Shown piece by piece: positions 1-9,170 of a stretch of 64,000 nt of DNA. The translations under genes and the position numbers were made by a program. Under the pieces are notes generated by a model, which worked only from the letters and a program-made list of their open reading frames with translations, had not been told where the DNA came from and did not search any database. The stretch comes from Phycisphaerae bacterium RAS1 (GTDB lineage Bacteria; Planctomycetota; Phycisphaerae; UBA1845; Fen-1342): the NCBI GenBank assembly GCA_007859745.1, contig SMLU01000001.1, forward strand, positions 1,922,001-1,986,000. Reading direction: 5' to 3'. Within the stretch, counting starts at the first letter, position 1; the number at the start of each line of letters is the position of its first letter.

Positions 1-1
1 C

Positions 2-55
2 GCCGTCGACGTGCTTGACATCAATCCATTCGTCAGCCGCATCCTCGGCGGATAG
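2..55 (+). CDS. C-terminal end of a dockerin-tagged exported protein (partial)
   Basis: The window opens inside a gene. Reading from base 2 gives a 17-residue tail, AVDVLDINPFVSRILGG, then TAG. This matches the second repeat of the paired dockerin-like tag that ends four other proteins in this window (pattern VLDINPFV..L.G). The protein body lies upstream of the window, so its function cannot be stated. The tag suggests a secreted or surface protein. Confidence 0.75.
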   Translation, partial: AVDVLDINPFVSRILGG

Positions 56-213
56 GTCGCCTGAATGAAGTTCGGGCCGGGGAGTGCGACGATCCAGCAG
101 CGGCACGCCGCCGGCCGGATCGCACTCTCCGGCCGAGCCTGCCTGCATGCTCCGTCAGCATCCACTGGGACGGGTCATCCCGCGAGGATGGCGCGCCCAC
201 CCGCCCGCGCCCC

Positions 214-243
214 TTGACGCACTTTTACCGCGCTCGCTAGGAT
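214..243 (+). promoter_or_regulatory. Putative sigma70-like promoter of the ATP synthase operon
   Basis: TTGACG at 214-219 and TAGGAT at 238-243 are separated by 18 bases and lie just before the first operon gene. If used, transcription would start near 250, leaving almost no leader before the ATG at 256. This fits either near-leaderless translation from 256 or a later true start such as the in-frame GTG at 340. The call rests on pattern only. Confidence 0.4.
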
Positions 244-255
244 ACTCGGCCCAAC

Positions 256-630
256 GTGAATGGCCGGTCGTGCCTCTCACGGGCCGCGAAGTCTGCGGCC
301 TCGGAGAGACTGTCCTCGCCCCGCGTTGCGGATGGACGCGTGCAGCCCGAACGTCCGACGGATCGGCTGGTTGAACAGCAACGGACCCTCCTCGTCCGCT
401 ACGGCGGACTGGGAATGGAGCTGGCGGGCGGCATCCTGGGATTTGTGCTCATCGGCTGGTGGGTCGATCGGAGCCTGCGGTCTCATCCGATCGGCATCAT
501 CGTCGGCTCGATCATCGGCTGCGCCGGCGGACTTTATCACACCGTCCGGCGGGCGATCGAGATGCAGCGCGAATTCGATTCGCTGAACAAGACGCCGCCA
601 AGAAGCGATGATGACCAGCCTGCCGCATGA
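256..630 (+). CDS. atpZ: AtpZ-type accessory subunit of F1Fo ATP synthase
   Basis: A 124-residue protein whose core has the AtpZ layout: a basic lead-in (RLVEQQRTLLVRYGGLGMEL), a first membrane helix (LAGGILGFVLIGWWVD), a short loop, and a second helix rich in small residues (GIIVGSIIGCAGGLYHTVRRAI). AtpZ proteins sit at the head of many atp operons and are thought to help Fo assembly or ion supply. The first ~30 residues are not family-like, so translation may begin at the GTG at 340. It overlaps the next gene by 23 bases, which suggests coupled translation. Confidence 0.72.
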   Translation: MNGRSCLSRAAKSAASERLSSPRVADGRVQPERPTDRLVEQQRTLLVRYGGLGMELAGGILGFVLIGWWVDRSLRSHPIGIIVGSIIGCAGGLYHTVRRAIEMQREFDSLNKTPPRSDDDQPAA

Positions 631-1075
631 CGACCACTTTTCGCAGGACGATCGCCCGACCGCCGGAGCCGCCTTCGCGCGCCTGCTCCTGTCGCCGGCG
701 ATCACCGCGGGCGTCGCGGCGCTGGGCGTCGTATTATGCGGCGCGGTCATCGCGGCGCCGGTTCAGGCCGCCCTGCTGGCCGCCATCGCGGTCGGATTTC
801 TGGGCAGCCTCGCCGCCGCGGCGATCGTCGCCTTCTGCATTCGCCGGCCGGCCGCGGAGCTGGCGGGCGCGGTGCTCGGCAGCCTCGGCGCGCGGTTCGT
901 ACTCACGCTCGGCGCGGCCCTGCTGGTGCGATCGGCGGCCGGCGGCGCGATCCCCGGAGACGCGTTGCTGATCGCCGTCGGCGTGACTCAACTGATCTTC
1001 CTCGCGGTGGATACCGCGGCGCAGGTGCTCCTGATTCGCAGCCTGAACGGTCCGTCCCAGGCGGAGGCGCGATGA
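608..1075 (+). CDS. atpI: AtpI-like small membrane protein of the atp operon
   Basis: A 155-residue very hydrophobic protein with about four membrane segments (roughly residues 22-45, 48-75, 82-110 and 118-145). Position between atpZ and atpB, size and topology match the AtpI/ATP-synthase-I group, which promotes c-ring assembly. Sequence identity to AtpI cannot be judged by eye, so the name is positional. It starts inside atpZ, and its TGA overlaps the atpB start (ATGA at 1072-1075). Confidence 0.6.
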   Translation: MMTSLPHDDHFSQDDRPTAGAAFARLLLSPAITAGVAALGVVLCGAVIAAPVQAALLAAIAVGFLGSLAAAAIVAFCIRRPAAELAGAVLGSLGARFVLTLGAALLVRSAAGGAIPGDALLIAVGVTQLIFLAVDTAAQVLLIRSLNGPSQAEAR

Positions 1076-1959
1076 GCTCGTTTCTGCTGGCATCCGGCGA
1101 TCCGACCAGCCACGTCGTGCAGCACACCGTGATTGACCTGAATCCCGGCGGCGGCTTCGGCATGTCGTTTCCGCTCATGTCGAACCATATCTTTATGGAG
1201 ATCGTCGCGGCGGCGCTGCTGATTTTGGTCCTGCCGCTGGCGGTGCGGATGCGGGCCGGGCGCGACGGCGTGAACCCGCTCGTGCCGCGCGGTTTCGGCA
1301 ACGCGATCGAGGCCATCTGCGTGACGCTCCGCTCGCAGATTTTCCAGCCCAATCTCGGCAAGTACACCGACGTGTTCTCGCCTTATCTGTGGTCGCTCTT
1401 CTTCTTCATCCTGGCGTGCAACGTTCTCGGCATGATCCCGCTGGCCGACTGGTTTTCGTGGGTGCCGGGGCACTGGGTCGGCGGCACGGCCACGGGCAAC
1501 CTCTTCACCACGGGGACGCTGGCGCTCTTTACGCTCGGCCTGGTTGTCTTCAATGGCGTGCGCTACAACGGCATGGACTACGTAAAGCACTTCTTCATGG
1601 GGCCGCCGGGGCTGAACGTCTTCATCGCGGTGCTTGAGATTGCCGGTCTGGGCTTCAAGACAATGGCCCTGTGCGTGCGTCTTTTCGCGAACATGCTCGC
1701 GGGGCACATGATCCTGGCCGTGCTGCTCTCGTTCATTCCGCCGCGGATCGACGCCTTCGGGATCGGCATCGCCATCCCGGTCATCCTGGCGAGCGTCGCT
1801 TTCAATTTCCTCGAAATCCTGGTCGCGTTCCTGCACGCGTTCATCTTTACCACGCTGACCGCCGTCTTTCTCGGCCAGGCCGTCAATATCCACCACGATC
1901 ACCACGAGGAGCACGATGCGCACCATGGCGAGCACGCGCCCGCCGCCGCGCATCACTAG
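1072..1959 (+). CDS. atpB: ATP synthase Fo subunit a
   Basis: Subunit a (295 residues) forms the proton half-channels against the c-ring. The essential arginine is visible at about R203 in MALCVRLFANMLAGHMI, followed by the two conserved C-terminal membrane helices. The start at 1072 is chosen because it gives the ATGA overlap with the upstream gene and a normal length; the frame stays open further upstream only as antisense-like sequence. The C-terminus (about 274-295) is an unusual His/Asp/Glu-rich tail (HHDHHEEHDAHHGEH) that could bind metal; this is an oddity, not a known family feature. Confidence 0.95.
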   Translation: MSSFLLASGDPTSHVVQHTVIDLNPGGGFGMSFPLMSNHIFMEIVAAALLILVLPLAVRMRAGRDGVNPLVPRGFGNAIEAICVTLRSQIFQPNLGKYTDVFSPYLWSLFFFILACNVLGMIPLADWFSWVPGHWVGGTATGNLFTTGTLALFTLGLVVFNGVRYNGMDYVKHFFMGPPGLNVFIAVLEIAGLGFKTMALCVRLFANMLAGHMILAVLLSFIPPRIDAFGIGIAIPVILASVAFNFLEILVAFLHAFIFTTLTAVFLGQAVNIHHDHHEEHDAHHGEHAPAAAHH

Positions 1960-2020
1960 AAGCCAGTGATTCACGTCGGCCGCGGAGGCTCGACGCAAGA
2001 GACGAAAGGTAGGCTTGAGC

Positions 2021-2323
2021 ATGGCACGTTCGTTGTTTGCAGCGATTCTGATGGTGTTGACGTTCTCGGTCGCCTCGGCCGACCCGGCCCTGGCCCAGAC
2101 GCCCGGCGGCGGCACGACCATCCCCGGCATGGCCATCCTGGGCGCCGGCCTGGCGATCGTCGGCGCCGGCATCGGCATCGGCCGCATCGGCGGCAGCACG
2201 GTCGAGTCCATCGCCCGTCAGCCCGAGGCCGCCGGCGCGATGTTCACCCCGATGATCATCACCGCCGCCATGATCGAAGGCGCCGCGTTCTTCGCGATCA
2301 TCGCGGCGTTCGTCAAGGGCTAG
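2021..2323 (+). CDS. atpE: ATP synthase Fo subunit c with signal-peptide-like N-terminus
   Basis: A 100-residue c subunit: hairpin of two glycine-rich helices joined by the RQPEAAG loop (about 66-72), with the ion-carrying carboxylate at E86 (AAMIEGAAF). The residue after the glutamate is Gly, not the Ser/Thr of sodium-binding rings, which favours proton coupling. The first ~26 residues (MARSLFAAILMVLTFSVASA, then DPALAQ) look like a cleavable signal peptide, making the precursor longer than the usual 70-85 residues. Start at 2021 is supported by AAAGGTAGG at 2005-2013; TTG at 2015 is a weaker alternative. Confidence 0.95.
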   Translation: MARSLFAAILMVLTFSVASADPALAQTPGGGTTIPGMAILGAGLAIVGAGIGIGRIGGSTVESIARQPEAAGAMFTPMIITAAMIEGAAFFAIIAAFVKG

Positions 2324-2384
2324 CACCACGGCGCTCGGTGCGGGTTGTCCAAGCCGCTCCCATGCGGGACCGGTTTGTCCGTCC

Positions 2385-2532
2385 CGCGACCGTGAGGGAG
2401 CGGTGATTTTCCGAGCCGCGACCGTGAGGGAGCGGTGATTTTCCGAGCCGCGACCGTGAGGAAGCGGTGATTTTCCGAGCCGCGACCGTGAGGGAGCGGT
2501 GATTTTCCGAGCCGCGACCGTGAGGGAGCGGA
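2385..2532. repeat. 32-bp tandem repeat, about 4.6 copies, between atpE and atpF
   Basis: Full units start at 2405, 2437, 2469 and 2501, each containing GAGCCGCGACCGTGAGGGAG followed by CGGTGATTTTCC, with a partial unit from 2385. Units differ by at most a base or two and there are no spacers, so this is not CRISPR. The core is the reverse complement of CTCCCTCACGGTCGCGGCTC, found again at 27896-27994 and 36680-36706, so it is an interspersed family that amplified here inside an operon. Confidence 0.92.
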
Positions 2533-2571
2533 CCCCGTTGGCCCCGGCCCTCTGATTTCCGGAGATTGCGT

Positions 2572-3270
2572 GTGAAAGCTCGATTCATCCTGTCGGTCGC
2601 ATTGCTCGGAAGTCTGGCCCTCGCGGCCATCGCCTCCGATCCGCCGCCCGCGCCGCCGCACGCCGCTGATCTTCCGAAAGCAGCGCCGGCTCACGCCGAA
2701 GCGCCCGCGAGCGATCCGCGGGCGGCCGGCGCGACCCATGGCGACGATCACGGCGGCGGCGGGAACATCTTCGCCGGCGGCATCGGCAACGTCGTCTGGA
2801 CCACGATCATCTTCCTGATCGTTGTGGCGATTCTCGGCTCGAAGGCCTGGCCGCCGCTGCTGAAGGTCCTGAAGGAACGCGAAGACAGCATCCGCGAGTC
2901 GCTTGAGACGGCGCGGCGCGAACGCGAGGCCTCCGAAAAGCTTCTGAAGCAGTATCAGCATCAGCTCGACGAGGCCGGCAAGAAGGCCACCGCCATCGTC
3001 GATGAAGGCCGCCGCGACGCCGAAGAGGTTCGCCGCCGCATTCAGGAGGAGGCCCGCAAGGAAGCCGACGAGACGCTGGCCCGCGCGCGGCGCGAGATTC
3101 AGCTCGCCACCGACGCGGCCATCAAGGAGCTGTACGACCAGACCGCGGCCCTGGCGATCCAGGCCGCGTCCAACGTCGTCCGGCGGCAGCTTTCGGCGGA
3201 GGACCATGACCGCCTGGTGGGCGAGGCGCTGGAGCAGATTCGCGCCGGCGGCAAGGCGCGGATGAACTAG
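2572..3270 (+). CDS. atpF: ATP synthase Fo subunit b
   Basis: Subunit b (232 residues from GTG 2572) is the peripheral stalk linking Fo to F1. It has a signal-peptide-like N-terminus (residues 1-22), a Pro/Ala/His-rich stretch, one membrane helix (about 75-95, NVVWTTIIFLIVVAILGS) and a long charged coiled coil rich in REREASEKLL-type heptads. GTG at 2572 is preferred over TTG at 2566 because GGAG at 2561-2564 is properly spaced from it. The extra N-terminal export-like segment makes it longer than typical b (about 160 residues). Confidence 0.9.
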   Translation: MKARFILSVALLGSLALAAIASDPPPAPPHAADLPKAAPAHAEAPASDPRAAGATHGDDHGGGGNIFAGGIGNVVWTTIIFLIVVAILGSKAWPPLLKVLKEREDSIRESLETARREREASEKLLKQYQHQLDEAGKKATAIVDEGRRDAEEVRRRIQEEARKEADETLARARREIQLATDAAIKELYDQTAALAIQAASNVVRRQLSAEDHDRLVGEALEQIRAGGKARMN

Positions 3271-3322
3271 CGGCCCCCGTGCGGCGTTTGGGTGGCACGG
3301 GCGTCTCGCCCGTGCCGAGTCT

Positions 3323-3390
3323 GGGGAGCATCGGCGTCCCGCCGGTGCGACAGTGAACGAAGGAGCACCGGCGGGACGCCGATGCTCCCC
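3323..3390. repeat. Perfect 26-bp inverted repeat before atpH
   Basis: 3323-3348 and 3365-3390 are exact reverse complements (core GCATCGGCGTCCCGCCGGTG) around a 16-base loop. It lies in the atpF-atpH gap. In RNA it would form a very stable hairpin without a following U-run. A second copy lies on the other side of atpH. A separate short palindrome, GGGCGTCTCGCCC (about 3299-3311), belongs to the family also seen at 38359. Confidence 0.93.
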
Positions 3391-3404
3391 GGCGAAGGTA
3401 GATC

Positions 3405-3989
3405 ATGATCGAAGCGCTCGACAAGCAACTGGCGACCGTGGCTCCGTACGCCGCGGCGCTCTTTGAATTGGCGCGCGAGCAGGACCAGGTGCGCGAAATC
3501 GACGCCGAGCTGGCTGAGCTCATCAAGCTCGAGCAGATCGAGCCCTCGTTCCGCGCCTTCATGGAGTCCAGCGCCCTGGACGACGACCATCGCGCCGCCG
3601 GCCTCGAGAGAATGCTCCGCGGCAAGCTGAGCGACGTCCTGCTCAACACGCTGCTGGTCATGAACCGCAACGGCCGGCACGGCATGCTGGCGGCGCTCAA
3701 GCGGCAGTACGATCTGATCGCTGAAAGCTACTACGGCATGGTGGAAGCCCGCGCGCTCAGCGCCGTGGAGCTGAGCGACTCCCACAAGCAGGCCGTCGAG
3801 CAGGTCGCCGCCGGGCTTTCCGGCAAAAAGCCGATCATGACGTTTGACGTCTCGGCCGACATTCTCGGCGGCCTGATCCTCGAAATCGGCGACATGCGCT
3901 TCGACTACTCCGTGCGAACGCAACTGCAAACTGCGAAGCGCAGGCTTGCGTCGCGCGGCGAGGTCGGACTGACGTTGACGAACCGTTGA
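3405..3989 (+). CDS. atpH: ATP synthase F1 subunit delta
   Basis: A 194-residue delta subunit, which ties the top of F1 to the b stalk. The N-terminal helical bundle (about 1-110, beginning QLATVAPYAAALFELAREQ) and the C-terminal domain ending in the motif LGGLILEIGDMRFDYSVRTQL match the family. GAAGG at 3395-3399 is spaced correctly for ATG 3405. It is separated from both neighbours by about 115-135 bases filled by near-identical hairpins, unusual for an atp operon. Confidence 0.95.
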   Translation: MIEALDKQLATVAPYAAALFELAREQDQVREIDAELAELIKLEQIEPSFRAFMESSALDDDHRAAGLERMLRGKLSDVLLNTLLVMNRNGRHGMLAALKRQYDLIAESYYGMVEARALSAVELSDSHKQAVEQVAAGLSGKKPIMTFDVSADILGGLILEIGDMRFDYSVRTQLQTAKRRLASRGEVGLTLTNR

Positions 3990-4000
3990 ATAGGTCCGCC

Positions 4001-4073
4001 GGGGAGCATCGGCGTCCCGCCGGTGCACCCGGCACGACGCAGCGGACGCACCGGCGAGACGCCGATGCTCCCC
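4001..4073. repeat. 26-bp inverted repeat after atpH
   Basis: 4001-4026 and 4048-4073 are reverse complements with one mismatch, and the left arm is identical to 3323-3348. The loop differs (21 bases). Together with the first copy it brackets atpH. Confidence 0.92.
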
Positions 4074-4104
4074 GGAAACGCGAAAACTGACACGGGATAC
4101 TCCC

Positions 4105-5769
4105 ATGAAGTTTCAAGCCAGCGAAATCGCCTCGATCATCAAAACCGAAATCGGCCACTACAAGTCGGAACTCGACGTGGCCGAAGTCGGAAAAGTCCTT
4201 GAAGTCGGCGACGGCGTCGCCCGCATCTACGGCCTCTCGCGCGCCATGTCGGGCGAGATGCTGCAGTTCGCCAGCGGCGCCACCGGCGTGGTCTTCAACC
4301 TCGAAGAAGACTCGATCGGCACCGTCGTGCTCGGCGGCTACCTCGACGTCAAGGAAGGCGAGGAAGTCCGCGCCACCGGCCAGCTCCTGAGCGTCCCCGT
4401 CGGCGACGTGATGGTCGGCCGCGTGGTCGATCCGCTCGGCCGTCCGCTGGACGGCAAAGGCCCGATCCAGACCCCGCTGCGCCGCCCGCTCGAAGTCATC
4501 GCCCCCGGCATCGCCGGCAGGCAGCCGGTGACCGAGCCGCTTCAAACCGGCGTGAAGGCCATCGACAGCATGATCCCGATCGGCCGCGGGCAGCGCGAGC
4601 TGATCATCGGCGACCGCAAGACCGGCAAGACCGCCATCGCGATCGACACGATCCTGAACCAGCGCGGCACGGGCGTCATCTGCGTCTACGTCGCGATCGG
4701 CCAGAAGGAATCGACCATTGCCGGCATCGTCGAACGGCTGCGCAAGTACAACGCGATGGACTACACCGTCGTCGTCGTCGCCGGTGCGTCCGACCCTGCC
4801 CCGCTTCAGTACATCGCGCCGTACGCCGGCTGCACAATGGCCGAGTACTTCATGTACGAGAATGGCGCGGCCACACTCTGCATCTACGACGACCTGTCGA
4901 AGCAGGCCACCGCCTATCGCCAGCTTTCGCTCCTGCTGAAGCGCCCGCCCGGCCGAGAGGCGTTTCCCGGCGACGTGTTCTACCTCCACAGCCGCCTGCT
5001 GGAGCGCTCCTGCAAGCTGGCCGAGCAGCGCGTCATCGTGAAAAAGGGCGCCGCCGCGGGCGACGAGACGCCCGTCAACGGCAAAACCTACATCGGCGAG
5101 CAGGACAAGCACGCCCTCGACCACGACCTCACGGCCCTCGGCAAGGACTCGCACGAGGTCCGCCGCATCAAGACGTCCGGCGGCTCGCTTACAGCGCTTC
5201 CGGTCATTGAAACGCTCGAAGGCGAAGTGTCGGCCTACATTCCGACGAACGTGATTTCGATCACCGACGGGCAGATCTACCTCGAACCCGACCTGTTCTT
5301 CGCCGGCATTCGCCCGGCCGTCAACGTCGGCATCTCGGTCAGCCGCGTCGGTGGAAACGCCCAGATTCCGGCGATGAAGAAAATCGCCGGCTCGCTGCGG
5401 CTGGACCTGGCCGCCTTCCGCGAACTGGAGGCGTTCGCCCAACTCGGCACCGAGCTGGACGCCGCCACGCAGCGGCAGCTCGACCGCGGCCGGCGCATGG
5501 TGGAGCTGTTGAAGCAGCCGCAGTTCGAGCCGATGAACGTGCTGGACCAGGTGCTCTCGATCCACGCCGGCGCCCGCGGCTTCCTGGACGACGTTCCGCT
5601 GAATCGCGTGGCGGAGTTCGAGGCGGCGCTGCTGAAACATTATCGCGACGAGCATCCGGAAATCCGCGCGGAGCTGGAGAAGAGCCCGAAGCTGACGGAT
5701 GAGCTGGACGCTCGCCTGAAGGAAATCGTCGGCGGGTTCAAGCGGCGATTTATGGCGGCGTCAAAGTAG
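4105..5769 (+). CDS. atpA: ATP synthase F1 subunit alpha
   Basis: Subunit alpha (554 residues), the non-catalytic nucleotide-binding partner of beta in the F1 hexamer. Walker A is GDRKTGKT at about 169-176 and the arginine finger lies in ISVSRVGG (about R414). Between [11 protein letters not shown] (about 308) and [12 protein letters not shown] (about 359) is an extra segment of roughly 45 charged residues absent from most alphas, where other proteins go almost directly from one to the other. This explains the length above the usual 500-515. The stop codon TAG is the first TAG of the repeat that starts the downstream cassette. Confidence 0.97.
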   Translation: MKFQASEIASIIKTEIGHYKSELDVAEVGKVLEVGDGVARIYGLSRAMSGEMLQFASGATGVVFNLEEDSIGTVVLGGYLDVKEGEEVRATGQLLSVPVGDVMVGRVVDPLGRPLDGKGPIQTPLRRPLEVIAPGIAGRQPVTEPLQTGVKAIDSMIPIGRGQRELIIGDRKTGKTAIAIDTILNQRGTGVICVYVAIGQKESTIAGIVERLRKYNAMDYTVVVVAGASDPAPLQYIAPYAGCTMAEYFMYENGAATLCIYDDLSKQATAYRQLSLLLKRPPGREAFPGDVFYLHSRLLERSCKLAEQRVIVKKGAAAGDETPVNGKTYIGEQDKHALDHDLTALGKDSHEVRRIKTSGGSLTALPVIETLEGEVSAYIPTNVISITDGQIYLEPDLFFAGIRPAVNVGISVSRVGGNAQIPAMKKIAGSLRLDLAAFRELEAFAQLGTELDAATQRQLDRGRRMVELLKQPQFEPMNVLDQVLSIHAGARGFLDDVPLNRVAEFEAALLKHYRDEHPEIRAELEKSPKLTDELDARLKEIVGGFKRRFMAASK

Positions 5770-6247
5770 CGAGTTCAAAGTTCAGAGTAGCGAGTTGAAT
5801 ACGTGCGCGCGGAGCCCGTGGTGGCGAGTCCAGCCAAACCTCTGATTCAGCAGCGGACCTTTGAGTTCGCCGTTCGCGTGCTGCGCGTCGTCCGAGCCAT
5901 GCCGCGTGGTGTCGCGGATCAGGTCATCGCGAGGCAGCTCGCTCGCTGCGGAACGAGCATTGGCGCCAATGTCGAAGAGGCACAAGGCGCCCAATCGAAG
6001 GCAGAATTCACCCGCAAAATGAACATCGCCCGCGGTGAAGCGCGCGAGGCCGTCTATTGGCTCCGTCTCGTCGCGGAGCTCGACATGGTCCCGCAGGAGC
6101 GATCGGCGAACCTGTTTCAGGAGGCGCGTGAGATTTCCAACATACTGATTGCCATCGTCAAGACTGCCCGCAGCCGGCCTGAGGGCTGAGTCTTGATTTG
6201 AAAGTTCTTTGTCTGAACTCGCTACTTTGAACTCGCTACTCTGAACT
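5762..6247. mobile_element. Inverted-repeat cassette 1 carrying an S23-like gene (atpA/atpG junction)
   Basis: Left arm 5762-5798 is built from units such as AAAGTAGCGAGTTCAAAG and AGAGTAGCGAGTTGAA. Right arm 6212-6247 carries the same units inverted (TGAACTCGCTACTTTGAACT). A single small gene fills the space between. The left arm supplies the atpA stop codon, and atpG starts 10 bases after the right arm. There is no transposase. The arrangement resembles intervening sequences of 23S rRNA genes, but it sits here in a protein operon. Mobility is inferred from repetition (see 7147-7592 and 9061-9155). Confidence 0.7.
5803..6189 (+). CDS. Four-helix-bundle protein (S23 / 23S rRNA intervening-sequence protein family), copy 1
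   Basis: A 128-residue helical protein with the family signature GTSIGANVEEAQGAQSKAEF, then KMNIARGEAREAVYWLRL, then a closing helix ending IVKTARSR. Family members form pentameric four-helix bundles and are found as ORFs in rRNA intervening sequences and as stand-alone genes; their biochemical role is not established. The start is GTG at 5803 with no clear Shine-Dalgarno, so translation may depend on atpA. It has a close relative at 7186-7551 in the same operon. It is not a known ATP synthase component. Confidence 0.88.
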   Translation: MRAEPVVASPAKPLIQQRTFEFAVRVLRVVRAMPRGVADQVIARQLARCGTSIGANVEEAQGAQSKAEFTRKMNIARGEAREAVYWLRLVAELDMVPQERSANLFQEAREISNILIAIVKTARSRPEG

Positions 6248-6256
6248 GGATCTCCC

Positions 6257-7146
6257 ATGGCCAAAGCCCGCGCCATCACCAAACGCCGCAAAGCGGTGCG
6301 CAACATCAAGAAAATCACGCAGACGATGCAGCTCATCGCCACCGCGCGATTCCAGAAATGCCTGCAGCGCGCCACCGCCTCGGCCCCCTACACCCGCAAA
6401 CTGACTGAAATGATCGAAACGCTCTCCGGACTGGAGTCGGTCGATCACGAGCTGCTCCGCCCCAACGACAGCGTGCCGCGCAGCATCCTGCTCACCATCA
6501 CCTCCAACCGCGGCCTGTGCGGCTCCTACAACGCCGGCGTGCTGCGCGCCGCGACCGAGCGCACGCGCGAGGCGGCCGCCCGCGGCGGCAAGCTCGAAAT
6601 GGAGGTGGTCGGTAAGAAGGGCATCAACTACTTGCGTTTTCTCGGCCAGTCGCCGTCGGTCTCAATCACCGACGTCGAAGACAAGATCGCCTACAGCCGC
6701 GTGGCCGAGATGGCTGAGCGCTACATGACCCTCTACCGCCAGCGGCAGATCGCCCGCGTCGAAGTGGCCTACATGCGCTTCGTGTCCGTCGGCGTGCAGC
6801 GCCCCACAATTGCCACGCTCTTGCCGATCGAGAAGCCGAAGGCCGACACTCCGGCGGCCGGCGCGGTCGCCAAGCGCGGCGAAATCAAGCTCGACTTCGA
6901 ATTCTCGCCCCCGCCGGCCGAGCTGCTGGCCCGGCTGATCCCCGAGTCGGTCAAGATCCGGCTCTACCAGTATTTCAATGACGCCATCGTCAGCGAGCAG
7001 GTCTCGCGCATGGTCGCCATGAAAGCCGCCACCGACGCCGCCGGCGAGATGATCAAGTTCCTGACGCGCGAATACAACCGCGCCCGCCAGTCGGCGATCA
7101 CGATGGAGCTGCTGGACATCATCGGCGGGAAGAAGGCGATTGAGGG

Positions 7147-7153
<7 letters not shown>
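6257..7153 (+). CDS. atpG: ATP synthase F1 subunit gamma
   Basis: Gamma (298 residues) is the rotating central shaft. The N-terminal helix (RAITKRRKAVRNIKKITQTM) and the C-terminal helix (MKAATDAAGEMIKFLTREYN, then RARQSAITMELLDI) are conserved, and the SNRGLCGSYNAGV motif is present near residue 80. Both ends abut inverted-repeat cassettes, and its own TAG stop is the first TAG of the second cassette. This makes gamma, needed once per F1, the only gene isolated on both sides by S23 cassettes. Confidence 0.96.
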
Positions 7154-9060
<1,907 letters not shown>

Positions 9061-9061
<1 letters not shown>

Positions 9062-9155
9062 GAGTTCAGAGTAGCGAGTTCAGAGTAGCGAGTTGAAGAC
9101 CTCGTATCGGAGCGCTTCGTCAACTCGCCACTCTGAACTCTGAACTTTGAACTCT
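9061..9155. repeat. Gene-less hairpin of the cassette repeat after atpD
   Basis: Left arm 9061-9096 (units AGAGTTCAGAGTAGCGAGTT) and right arm 9120-9155 (starting TCAACTCGCCACTCTGAACT) are near-perfect inverted repeats around a 23-base loop. The units are those of cassette 1, but no gene lies between the arms. It begins at the last base of the atpD stop codon. It could be a solo or deleted cassette and could also end or process the atp transcript. Confidence 0.85.
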
Positions 9156-9170
9156 GAGGTGAGCTCGCCC

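Noticed and set aside
2385-2532. Possible CRISPR array from regularly spaced 32-bp repeats
   Set aside because: The repeats are head-to-tail with no variable spacers and no cas genes nearby; the unit belongs to a dispersed repeat family. The same applies to 16561-16680 and 63700-63780.
3835-5655. Long leftward open frame opposite atpA, and similar long frames opposite atpG, atpD, moeA, lpxD and others
   Set aside because: Antisense frames in GC-rich genes; they have low-complexity Arg/Ala/His composition, no family motifs and overlap confidently identified genes.
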